A DNA stretch of 24,100 nt from CAYOSU01 sp964406735 (GTDB lineage: Bacteria; Bacillota; Clostridia; Christensenellales; CAMQZB01): assembly GCA_964406735.1 (NCBI GenBank), contig CAYOSU010000020.1, forward strand, positions 1-24,100, in the 5' to 3' direction. The notes beneath the pieces are model-generated. The model saw nothing but the letters and a program-made list of their open reading frames with translations, searched no databases and was not told where the DNA came from. Every line of letters starts with the position of its first letter. Position 1 is the first letter of the stretch. Positions 15,332 through 22,536 of this stretch are shown in pieces. The position numbers and the translations under genes are program-made.

Positions 15332-16273
15332 TTAGTTAAAAAGTGCTCTTACGGCTTTGGCTATACCGACGTTGTCTATGCCGTAACAGCGCATTATATC
15401 CTCGTGGTTACCTACCTTTGCTATGCCCTCTATGCCAAGTCTTTTTGTCTTGCAGGCTATGCCGCTATCTGCTATTACTTCCGCTACCGCTCCGCCAAGG
15501 CCGCTGCTTCTGCCGTCCTCGACCGTTATTATCTTTCCGCATTTGGCGGCATTTCGGACGGCTTCTTCGTCGAGAGGCTTTATCGTGTGCATATTTATTA
15601 CCGCAGCCTTTATTCCCTCTTTTTCGAGAATTTCAGCCGCTTTCACGCCCTCTCTTACGCACGAGCCGCACGCTATTATCGCTATATCGTCGCCCGTTCT
15701 AAGAACGTTCGCCTTTCCTATCTCAAAGGGGGTGGTTTCGTCCGTTATTACCTCTTCTTCTCCTCTGTTTATCCTGAGATACATCGGCTTTTCGGTCTCT
15801 AAGGACTTTCTTACCGCCTTTTTAGCCTCTATCGAATCGCAAGGGACGACCGTTATTATATTTGGAAGGCTACGCATTATGGTGATATCCGAAAGCGCAT
15901 GGTGGGTAGGTCCTGCCTCGCCGAACGACGTGCCGCCGTGCGTTGCGACTATCCTTACGGGAAGGTCGGGATAGCAGACGTCTGCGAAGATGAAATCGAG
16001 TGCACGCTTCGACGCAAAGGACGAGAACATCGCAACGAAGGGCTTTATGCCCGTCCTCGCAAGCCCCGACGCTACCGCAACGGCGTTCTGCTCCGCTATG
16101 CCGACGTTTATGAACCTCTCGGGCATTTCGCTCCTTATTAGCTCAAAGTCGGTAGAATGGGCTACGTCTGCCGTTATTGCGTATATATCGCTATCGATTT
16201 TTGCTTCTTTTATTATCTCTTCCGCAACGGCTCTCGTCATCGGGAGAAACGTCTTGCCGTTATTTTCAAGCAT
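15332..16273 (-). CDS. Transketolase, C-terminal subunit (pyrimidine-binding and C domains)
   Basis: A 313-residue subunit of a two-protein transketolase, which moves two-carbon units between sugar phosphates in the non-oxidative pentose phosphate pathway using thiamine diphosphate. VGIAEQNAVAVASGLA at 57-72 holds Glu61, which pairs with the cofactor pyrimidine. The phosphate/substrate loop THGGTSFGEAGPTHHALSDI follows at 111-130, and the C-terminal domain (about 190-313) has IIACGSCVREG and ITVEDGRSSGLGGAV. It overlaps the N-terminal subunit gene by 8 bp, so translation is coupled. Split transketolases are common in Clostridia and archaea. Together the subunits reach 582 residues, somewhat shorter than one-chain enzymes. 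DXS is the alternative for such motifs but is fused and longer. Confidence 0.92.
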   Translation of the reverse strand: MLENNGKTFLPMTRAVAEEIIKEAKIDSDIYAITADVAHSTDFELIRSEMPERFINVGIAEQNAVAVASGLARTGIKPFVAMFSSFASKRALDFIFADVCYPDLPVRIVATHGGTSFGEAGPTHHALSDITIMRSLPNIITVVPCDSIEAKKAVRKSLETEKPMYLRINRGEEEVITDETTPFEIGKANVLRTGDDIAIIACGSCVREGVKAAEILEKEGIKAAVINMHTIKPLDEEAVRNAAKCGKIITVEDGRSSGLGGAVAEVIADSGIACKTKRLGIEGIAKVGNHEDIMRCYGIDNVGIAKAVRALFN

Positions 16274-17075
16274 TGTCTATCTCCTCCGTTGCCTTTTTAA
16301 GCTCCTCTGCCGTCGGAGCACCATAATGCCAATCGACGTTGTTTTCTATGAAGCTGACTCCCTTGCCCTTTGTAGTCCTTGCAAGTATTGCGCAAGGCTT
16401 TTTGGCGTTATCTGCCAAGGAAAACGCCCTGTCAAGGTCTTCAAAATCGTGCCCGTCGCAAGGAATTACCTCAAAGCCGAATGCCTCGAGTTTTTTATCT
16501 ATCGGCTCGAACGGGAAGACCTCGCTTGCCTTTCCGTCAAGCATGAAGCCGTTATTGTCTATTACCGTTACTAAATTATTTGCATTGAAAGCGTTTACCG
16601 CCGCAAAAGCCTCTAAGGTACTGCCCTCGTTGAGCTCGCCGTCCCCTAAGACGCAATACACTTTTTTTTCGACGTTTTTGAGCTTATATCCGAGCGCAAT
16701 GCCGAGCGCAACGCCCTCGCCGTGCCCAAGAGAGCCAGTCGATACGTCTACGAGTGGCTGTTTTCTCTCGTCAAGATGGATGGAAACGGAAGAGTCGAAG
16801 GAATTAAACGTGTCAAGCTCCTCTCTTTTCATCACTCCAAGCTCGGCAAAAAGCGCACAGAGCGTTAAGCCTGCGTGTCCCTTGCTTAAGATCAGCCTAT
16901 CTTTTTCAAGGCGATCGGTATCCTTTATATCAAGCCTTTTTGCGTAAAGGTAGGTCAATATCTCGACGGCGCTTAAGCTACTGCCGACGTGTCCGCCGCC
17001 TTGCTTGTGGCATACCTCGAGTACGGTCTTTCTTACGTTTTTGGCTATTTGTTTTAATCTTTCAACGTTTTGCAA
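16266..17075 (-). CDS. Transketolase, N-terminal subunit (thiamine diphosphate-binding)
   Basis: A 269-residue subunit carrying the diphosphate-binding half of transketolase. His29 in GGGHVGSSLSAVEILTYLY and SKGHA at 64-68 are substrate-site residues. The thiamine diphosphate motif GDGELNEGS starts at 144 and ends in the magnesium ligand region NNLVTVIDNNG. Translation appears to start at TTG (17075), preceded by AAGGTG; no in-frame ATG lies near the N-terminus and the family begins at this point. Its own promoter lies at 17161-17132. It is the first gene of a unit with the C-terminal subunit and perhaps the flavoprotein beyond the repeat array. Confidence 0.92.
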   Translation of the reverse strand: MQNVERLKQIAKNVRKTVLEVCHKQGGGHVGSSLSAVEILTYLYAKRLDIKDTDRLEKDRLILSKGHAGLTLCALFAELGVMKREELDTFNSFDSSVSIHLDERKQPLVDVSTGSLGHGEGVALGIALGYKLKNVEKKVYCVLGDGELNEGSTLEAFAAVNAFNANNLVTVIDNNGFMLDGKASEVFPFEPIDKKLEAFGFEVIPCDGHDFEDLDRAFSLADNAKKPCAILARTTKGKGVSFIENNVDWHYGAPTAEELKKATEEIDNA

Positions 17076-17131
17076 AGCGCACCTTAATTTTTCTATTGCG
17101 ATAAGCCTTTCTGTGTTTATCGCTATTTTTT

Positions 17132-17161
17132 AGTATAACATTATATGCGTTGCTTTTGCAA
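17132..17161 (-). promoter_or_regulatory. Promoter of the transketolase operon
   Basis: On the minus strand, TTGCAA (17161-17156), 18-bp spacer, TATACT (17137-17132), about 55 bp before the TTG start. Confidence 0.7.
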
Positions 17162-17173
17162 GCTATGTTGCGG

Positions 17174-17848
17174 TTATTTTTTATTTACGGCAACGAGCCT
17201 GCATATCTTCGTCCCGAGCAACAAGAACTTTTTCTCGTATTCGGTCGCAATGTTATTCTCTACCTTTTCGCTGTACATATCAAAGCTTTTTTCTTTTATC
17301 TCAAAGCCGTTTGCCTCTAACCTTTCGAGCGAATACTCGAAAAGTGGTACGTTATCCGTCTTCTGGACTATTCTGCCACCGTTTTTTAAGGCGCACTTAT
17401 ACGACTCTAAAAATCGGTCGCTCGTCAGCCTCTTTTTGGCGTACGCTTTTTTCGGGAAGGGCGTCGAGAAGTTCAGAAAAATGTTTTCTATGCTGTCGTC
17501 CTTGAAGTATTTCGGCAAGTACTCGGCAGATATCGACAAAAAGCGCAGATTTTTTATGTCCTCGTCGGCTATTTTTTCGAGCGCAACGACGAGAACGTCC
17601 CGAACCTGCTCTATCGCAACGATATTGCGGTCTGGGTTGTTTTTTGCGTACGTTATCGCAAAATCGCCCATGCCGCTTCCTATCTCGAGATCTACCGGGG
17701 CATTATTCCCAAAGAGCTCGCAAAAGTTGATATATTCCTTGTTCTCGTTGGCAACCTGAAAGTTGGGCTCGGGCTTATTCAGTCTAAGTAAATGCTTATC
17801 AGCCCTATCTATCCTTTCCGTTAAGTGCTTTTTGTGTCTCGGTCTCAT
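17174..17848 (-). CDS. trmB: tRNA (guanine-46-N7)-methyltransferase
   Basis: A 224-residue SAM-dependent enzyme that forms m7G46 in the variable loop of tRNA. The N-terminus MRPRHKKHLTERI is typical. DLEIGSGMGDFAITYA binds SAM, VAIEQVRDVLVVAL follows, and the region normally written FSDPWPKxRHxKRRL here reads FSTPFPKKAYAKKRLT, with T for D and AY for RH. The C-terminal TEYEKKFLLLGTKI matches the family's closing TxYExK block. The start at 17848 (ATG, with TAGGA 7 bp upstream) is preferred over an in-frame TTG at 17881 without a ribosome site. The T-for-D change is in a residue usually counted as catalytic. I have an impression of similar variants in Firmicutes but cannot check it. Confidence 0.9.
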   Translation of the reverse strand: MRPRHKKHLTERIDRADKHLLRLNKPEPNFQVANENKEYINFCELFGNNAPVDLEIGSGMGDFAITYAKNNPDRNIVAIEQVRDVLVVALEKIADEDIKNLRFLSISAEYLPKYFKDDSIENIFLNFSTPFPKKAYAKKRLTSDRFLESYKCALKNGGRIVQKTDNVPLFEYSLERLEANGFEIKEKSFDMYSEKVENNIATEYEKKFLLLGTKICRLVAVNKK

Positions 17849-17879
17849 ATCTTTTCCTAAGTATTCCTTCGTAATTGAC

Positions 17880-17911
17880 AAGAAAGCTAATAAATCTTAG
17901 CTTTCTTTTTT
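17880..17911. terminator. Perfect 11-bp hairpin between surface-protein gene and trmB
   Basis: AAGAAAGCTAA/TTAGCTTTCTT with a 6-base loop. The long T run follows it on the plus strand, where no gene needs it; on the minus strand, where both neighbours are read, the tail is short (CTTTCTTGTC). It may weakly end the upstream gene's transcript. Confidence 0.5.
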
Positions 17912-18008
17912 ATTATATAACATATTTTCCGTTTAGGCAAACGCTTTTTAAGCAGGCTTTTTATCTACCGTATTTTAAGGGAAAATCACCTTGAAACTTC
18001 TTTATTCT

Positions 18009-19478
18009 TCACTTTCCGAAGCAAAATATCACGCCGTCGGACTTGCCGAAATTTGTCGATATATCACCGCTTTTTGACGTCGTGTTCCCGATAAGCAGCA
18101 GCTCGCCTTCCAAGCTCGTCAAGGCTTTTATTATTACGTCGCTTCCCTCTCCGCCAAAGACGTATTCCTCTTTTAAGGCAAAGTTGCTCGAAAAGACGGC
18201 AAGGTACATACTGCTCTTGCCCTCTTTTATCACGTCGCCTATTATATACTCTCCGCCCTTTTCTCTGTAACACGCTATCGGTCTTACCGTATCGAGAAGC
18301 TCGCCCGAAAAGTCGTTTAAGTCGCCGTGCGTGCAGACGTTCTCGTACGTCGTCTTATAGCCAGTCGCACTCTTTTTGGTGCAGAATATGTGGTAGCCTT
18401 TCAGCTTACCATTTGCGCCAACGTCGGCAAAGACCGCAATATTGTCAAAGTCCGCGCCCGTTACCTCGTGGTCGAAGTCTATCATTAGATCGAAGCTCAA
18501 ATGCATGATGCCGTACACCGTTTTGGCGTCTACTATGCGCTTATAGGGCACTATATAGCCGTTTGCGTCGGGAGTCATGGAAAGCGGCGTTCGCTGTTTG
18601 TCCGAAAAAATATTGCAGTTTGCGCCCGTTTTGCCCTTTAAGTCAACGGTTATTATCTCGGTAAGCCCATTGTTCCCTGCGCTTTTTGCCAAAATTATCG
18701 CTTTGTTGCCTAAGACCTGCATATCTACGCCCTCGCCATCTTTGCCGACCGCTATTTCCCTCGTTTCGCCGTCTGCCTTTATCTCGTAGAGCGTCGCCCT
18801 ATTCCCGACGTTGAGAAGCATTATTACGCTGTCTTGCGTCGCTATCGCCTTTTTGAAGGTTATTTTGCCGTCAAGATCGAGAGTTTTTCTAAGCTCCGAC
18901 ATCGTGTTCAAGGGAATCAAAAAGACCTCTACCGTGCTGTTTCCGCTTTGAGATGCGACGATAAACGTCGTGCCGTATACGCCGTAGCACGGCTTTGCGA
19001 ACAAAAAGGCGTCCGCCGCCTCGCTACCGAAGGTCATTACCTCTGAAAGAGTATCGCTTTCTACCGTTGCAACGAAAAGATCTGCCTCGTCCGTTGCGTG
19101 CATATCTAAGTCCTTTGACGAGGTTACGCCGAATACATACAGCTTGTCTAAGTACAGCGCATCGCATATGACATCGGTGCCGCTTCCGCCGATATTTAAG
19201 TCCCAAGCAAGGGTTGGCGACAGCGAGGTCGTCGCAGTTCTCGGAAGCGAATAGCTGAAAGTCGGCGTTATGGGTGTCTCTTTGCCGTTATCATCTTTTT
19301 CGCCCTCGCTCGGGCTTGGAGTTGCAGTCGGTGTTGCGGTCGCAGTCGGCGAGGGGTCTGCGACGGGAAGATCCTTGCCCTCGACGTACATTATTACCGC
19401 CGTTACGACGAGCGCCACTAAAAGCATGCCGACGAATATCAGAAAGGGTATATCGCAATTGCGTTTTTCTCTTTTCAT
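18009..19478 (-). CDS. Membrane-anchored extracellular protein, probable beta-propeller
   Basis: A 489-residue protein with one N-terminal membrane segment (PFLIFVGMLLVALVVTAVIM, 11-30) after a basic tail, then a Pro/Thr/Ser-rich linker (PSPTATATPTATPSPS, about 42-57) and an outside domain of about 400 residues. The domain opens with IGGSGTDVICDALYLDKLYV and FGVTSSKDLDMHATDEADLF, and closes with FGGEGSDVIIKALTSLEGEL and LIGNTTSKSGDISTNFGKSD. Both fit the GG-x-x-D...G-x-T-x-S-x-D repeat of bacterial propeller proteins, and their place at the two ends suits ring closure of one propeller. Middle blades are diverged. Start fixed by GGAGAAGAAA before ATG. The upstream -10 TATAAT (19510-19505) has a poor -35. 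Role unknown; binding or adhesion at the cell surface is a guess. Confidence 0.75.
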   Translation of the reverse strand: MKREKRNCDIPFLIFVGMLLVALVVTAVIMYVEGKDLPVADPSPTATATPTATPSPSEGEKDDNGKETPITPTFSYSLPRTATTSLSPTLAWDLNIGGSGTDVICDALYLDKLYVFGVTSSKDLDMHATDEADLFVATVESDTLSEVMTFGSEAADAFLFAKPCYGVYGTTFIVASQSGNSTVEVFLIPLNTMSELRKTLDLDGKITFKKAIATQDSVIMLLNVGNRATLYEIKADGETREIAVGKDGEGVDMQVLGNKAIILAKSAGNNGLTEIITVDLKGKTGANCNIFSDKQRTPLSMTPDANGYIVPYKRIVDAKTVYGIMHLSFDLMIDFDHEVTGADFDNIAVFADVGANGKLKGYHIFCTKKSATGYKTTYENVCTHGDLNDFSGELLDTVRPIACYREKGGEYIIGDVIKEGKSSMYLAVFSSNFALKEEYVFGGEGSDVIIKALTSLEGELLLIGNTTSKSGDISTNFGKSDGVIFCFGK

Positions 19479-19591
19479 TTTCTTCTCCGCATTTTTTTCT
19501 TTTTATTATACCCTTGACTTTATCCGCAGCCTTTTGCTTTTTGTCGAATGCGCTTTTTTTGCCTTTTTTGAGCTTGCGACCCAATATACGA

Positions 19592-19620
19592 TTGACAAAT
19601 AGCGCAGTCTTTAATAAAAT
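19592..19620 (+). promoter_or_regulatory. Sigma-A promoter of the icd-ppa operon
   Basis: TTGACA (19592-19597), 17-bp spacer, TAAAAT (19615-19620), about 50 bp before the icd start. It is divergent from the surface-protein gene. Confidence 0.9.
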
Positions 19621-19672
19621 AAAGTAAATATATTGCGTTAAGGCTTTTGCTTTACGCTTTTTCAGGTGAAAC

Positions 19673-20875
19673 ATGGAGAAAATAAGATACAATACCCCCA
19701 TCGTCGAGATGGACGGCGACGAGATGACGAGAGTTTTATGGCAGATGATAAAAGACATCCTCATCTCCCCTTACGTTGAGCTTAATACCGAGTATTACGA
19801 CCTGTCGCTCACTAACAGAGATAAGACCTCGGACGAGGTTACCTATCTTGCCGGCAATGCCATCAAAAAGTACGGCGTGGGCGTTAAGTGTGCTACTATC
19901 ACCGCTAACAAGCAACGTGAAACGGAATATAACCTCAAGGCGTTATACCCGTCCCCCAACGCAACCATCCGTGCGATACTCGACGGTACGGTGTTCAGAA
20001 CGCCTATCATCATCGACGGCGTGAAGCCTTATATACCCACGTGGACGAAGCCTATCGTTATCGCAAGGCACGCTTACGGAGATATTTATAAGTCGGTAGA
20101 GACGTACGTAGAAAAGGGAAGCGTTGCGGAGCTTGTCGTTACGACGGGAGACGTCGAAAAGCGCATACGCATTTTCGATTTCAAGGACACCGACGGCATA
20201 ATCTCGGGCATGCACAACACCGACGAGTCTATCTATTCGTTCGCTAAAACGTGCTTCGAGTACGCACTCTCGACAAAGCTCGACCTGTGGTTCTCGACAA
20301 AGGACACTATCTCTAAGACCTACGACCACAGATTTAAGGATATTTTTGCATACCTTTACGAGACCAAATACAAAGCTTTATTTGAAAAGGCGGGAATAAG
20401 CTATAACTACACGCTCATCGACGACGCAGTCGCAAGGGTCATCCGAAGCGAGGGCGGCTTTATCTGGGCGTGCAAGAACTACGACGGAGACGTTATGTCG
20501 GATATGATAGCGACGGCTTACGGCTCGCTCGCCATGATGACAAGCGTTCTCGTTTCACCCGACGGAAATTACGAGTACGAGGCGGCGCACGGTACGGTTA
20601 CGAGACATTATTACAAGTACCTAAAGGGCGAAGAGACCTCTACTAACCCCTGCGCAACTATTTTTGCCTGGACGGGTGCACTTGCTAAGCGTGGAGAGCT
20701 TGACGGCAACGAGGCGCTTTGTCAATTCGCCAAAAAGATCGAAAAAGCGACGGTAGACACCATCGAAAGCGGTTTTATGACGGGAGATCTCGTGCCGCTG
20801 TTCTCTAAACCGGGCGTTACGCCGATGAAGCTTTCTTCAGAGGCGTTTTTGAGAAAGATCGCCGAAAGGCTTTGA
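19673..20875 (+). CDS. icd: NADP-dependent isocitrate dehydrogenase, eukaryote-like homodimeric type
   Basis: A 400-residue enzyme that oxidises isocitrate to 2-oxoglutarate with NADP, supplying glutamate synthesis. It matches the human IDH1/IDH2 subfamily rather than the E. coli form: N-terminal VEMDGDEMTRVLW, the substrate loop SPNATIR (94-100), and IARHAYGDIYK with Arg132 at the same number as in IDH1. EAAHGTVTRHYY holds the Arg-His pair that selects NADP. Full length, with no frame break. ATG is preceded by AGGTG at 5 bp. It is followed after 41 bp by ppa on the same strand with no terminator between, so both share the 19592 promoter. Shared expression of icd with ppa may be only convenience, since pyrophosphatase serves all biosynthesis. 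Confidence 0.96.
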   Translation: MEKIRYNTPIVEMDGDEMTRVLWQMIKDILISPYVELNTEYYDLSLTNRDKTSDEVTYLAGNAIKKYGVGVKCATITANKQRETEYNLKALYPSPNATIRAILDGTVFRTPIIIDGVKPYIPTWTKPIVIARHAYGDIYKSVETYVEKGSVAELVVTTGDVEKRIRIFDFKDTDGIISGMHNTDESIYSFAKTCFEYALSTKLDLWFSTKDTISKTYDHRFKDIFAYLYETKYKALFEKAGISYNYTLIDDAVARVIRSEGGFIWACKNYDGDVMSDMIATAYGSLAMMTSVLVSPDGNYEYEAAHGTVTRHYYKYLKGEETSTNPCATIFAWTGALAKRGELDGNEALCQFAKKIEKATVDTIESGFMTGDLVPLFSKPGVTPMKLSSEAFLRKIAERL

Positions 20876-20916
20876 TAAAAGCTTCTTACACCTATCTAAA
20901 AGGAGATATATTTTTT

Positions 20917-21447
20917 ATGAACATAATGCACGACATCGACGAAAAGCGTATTTCGCCGTCGGACTTTATCGCTGTGGTGGAGATAACTAAGGGCAGTAAG
21001 AAAAAATACGAGCTCGACAAGGCTACAGGTATGATAATCCTCGACAGGGTGCTGTTCACCGCAACACACTATCCGATGAACTACGGCTTTATCCCGAGGA
21101 CGCTCGCAGACGACGGAGACCCGCTGGACGTTCTTATCCTCTGCTCCGAGAGCATAGACCCGTCCGTTCTCGTTCGCTGTTATCCTATTGGCGTCGTCAG
21201 AATGAGAGACTGCGGCGCAAACGACGAGAAGATCATCGCTATTCCGTTCGGCGATCCGACGTATACGATGTATAAGGACATCAAGGACTTGCCGAAGCAT
21301 ATATTCGACGAGCTCAAACACTTCTTCTCCGTCTATAAGGAGCTTGAAGGAAAATCTACGGTCGTTAACGACGTCGGTAACGCCGAGGAAGCGATCGAGA
21401 CTATTCAGTACACGATAAATAATTATAAGAAAAAATATCTTGCCTGA
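20917..21447 (+). CDS. ppa: Inorganic pyrophosphatase, family I
   Basis: A 176-residue soluble enzyme that splits pyrophosphate to phosphate, pulling biosynthetic reactions forward. The signature DDGDPLDVL at 65-73 gives the metal ligands Asp66, Asp68 and Asp71, and MNYGFIPRT with the lysine and arginine residues around it fits the active site. Length is the bacterial norm. ATG at 20917 is preceded by AAGGAG at about 11 bp, a little long; ATG at 20926 would be 20 bp away, so it is not preferred. Followed by a strong terminator. Confidence 0.95.
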   Translation: MNIMHDIDEKRISPSDFIAVVEITKGSKKKYELDKATGMIILDRVLFTATHYPMNYGFIPRTLADDGDPLDVLILCSESIDPSVLVRCYPIGVVRMRDCGANDEKIIAIPFGDPTYTMYKDIKDLPKHIFDELKHFFSVYKELEGKSTVVNDVGNAEEAIETIQYTINNYKKKYLA

Positions 21448-21461
21448 TAAATAAACTCTTC

Positions 21462-21491
21462 GGCTTGGCGTTATTCGTCAAGCCTTTTTTT
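21462..21491 (+). terminator. Rho-independent terminator of icd-ppa
   Basis: Stem GGCTTGGCG/CGTCAAGCC with loop TTATT and a 7-base T run. Confidence 0.95.
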
Positions 21492-21522
21492 GCGAAAGCA
21501 TAGAAAAGATATTATTAAATCC

Positions 21523-21551
21523 TTGCTTTTTTCGGTAAACGGTGCTACAAT
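21523..21551 (+). promoter_or_regulatory. Sigma-A promoter of tRNA-Ala
   Basis: TTGCTT (21523-21528), 17-bp spacer, TACAAT (21546-21551), about 30 bp before the tRNA. Confidence 0.85.
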
Positions 21552-21583
21552 TTTTATTGTGCTTTTAGTGCATTTTTACGTTT

Positions 21584-21659
21584 GGGGGTGTGGCTCAGTT
21601 GGTAGAGCGGTACGTTCGCAACGTATAGGTCGTCGGTTCGAATCCGATCATCTCCACCA
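21584..21659 (+). tRNA. tRNA-Ala (anticodon CGC)
   Basis: Acceptor GGGGGTG pairs with CATCTCC, including the G3-U70 wobble that identifies alanine tRNAs. The anticodon stem GTACG/CGTAT encloses loop TTCGCAA, giving anticodon CGC, which reads GCG. T-arm GTCGG-TTCGAAT-CCGAT; discriminator A; CCA encoded at 21657-21659. Confidence 0.95.
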
Positions 21660-21665
21660 AACAGG

Positions 21666-21710
21666 AATAAAACGAACCAAACCGATAAGGTTTCGTTCGT
21701 TTTATTTTTT
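21666..21710 (+). terminator. Rho-independent terminator after tRNA-Ala
   Basis: Long stem AATAAAACGAAC/GTTCGTTTTATT, with inner pairs AAACC/GGTTT, then TTTT. Confidence 0.93.
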
Positions 21711-21764
21711 ACAAGAGATTATTTCGGGCTGAAAGTTAAATTGAAATAGTTTGCAATCAATGAT

Positions 21765-21799
21765 AAAAGGCGGTAGAACGTAGTTTCTATCGCCTTTTT
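21765..21799 (-). terminator. Terminator of the restriction-modification pair (works both ways)
   Basis: Arms AAAAGGCGGTAGAA and TTTCTATCGCCTTTTT pair with one wobble. It ends 3 bp from the nuclease stop codon. Confidence 0.85.
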
Positions 21800-21801
21800 G
21801 C

Positions 21802-22536
21802 CTAATTTTTTAATCTGCCCATTATGATATGATAGGTTCGTTTAAGAAAATCTTCATAGTTGTTGTAAATAACGCTGTTGTTAAATGTCCCTTTTATTTT
21901 ATCAGAATAGCGCATTAAATCGTTATCATTTATTACACTTCTATAATATTCTGCATAGTCATTAGAATTTTCAAAATAGTAGTTCAATTCTTTTTCTTTT
22001 AATTTAATAAGCACTACGAGAGTTTTATCGGGCGTATGGAAAAATATGCTTGGGTCATCTTTCGACAACGCTAAATATTTATCTAAATTATGCTCTGAAA
22101 TTACGTCATACCGCTTAAATTCACCGCCATTGCTATAATAAGGGACTTTCTCGAAAATTATAAATATTTGAAAATACGGTATAGAATTTGCCCTAATATT
22201 AGCAGTTTCGCCTAACATATTTTCAAAATAGTTGTTGCTATTTTGAGAGTAATTTCTCATTACAAATTTTACGGCATATCCTGCAACAGGCTTACCGTTC
22301 TTCAATACTGTTATATCTACGTTTTTAGGATAATAACGCCCGTCTATACTGCCTTCTTTGTCGTTCCCATATCCTTGTGACTTGATGGCAAATTCTTTAC
22401 CTAATAGGTTTTCTAAATCATTCGCTATGTGCCCGTGTAAAGTTTTTAATTTTGCAGTACTTCTTGACGTTCCTACAGATAAATATGTAGTAAATGATTC
22501 TTTTACAACGCCTAAAAATTCTTCATTCGTCATCAT
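21802..22536 (-). CDS. Probable Type II restriction endonuclease, PD-(D/E)XK-like
   Basis: A 244-residue protein translated from an ATGA overlap with the methyltransferase stop; GGAGG lies 9 bp before the ATG. I assign it as the cognate nuclease by this arrangement and by a nuclease-like core: DGRYYPKNVDITVLKNG (Asp74), then GYAVKFVMRNYSQN (Lys90), then a helix SNNYFENMLGETANI (Glu105). The usual acidic residue two before the lysine is Ala88, so Glu105 from the helix may supply it, as in nucleases with a migrated active site. XhoI-type enzymes have a similar NN..F.N...E stretch after the lysine. Codons are AT-rich, like the methyltransferase and unlike the rest of the window. Recognition sequence unknown. 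Confidence 0.72.
   Translation of the reverse strand: MMTNEEFLGVVKESFTTYLSVGTSRSTAKLKTLHGHIANDLENLLGKEFAIKSQGYGNDKEGSIDGRYYPKNVDITVLKNGKPVAGYAVKFVMRNYSQNSNNYFENMLGETANIRANSIPYFQIFIIFEKVPYYSNGGEFKRYDVISEHNLDKYLALSKDDPSIFFHTPDKTLVVLIKLKEKELNYYFENSNDYAEYYRSVINDNDLMRYSDKIKGTFNNSVIYNNYEDFLKRTYHIIMGRLKN

Noticed and set aside
15332..17075. DXS (deoxyxylulose phosphate synthase) split in two
   Set aside because: The N-terminal protein has the transketolase start and length, and the overlapping two-subunit layout is that of split transketolase.
17849..17881. TTG start for trmB
   Set aside because: Lies next to the hairpin with no ribosome site; the family begins with the MRPRHKK segment.
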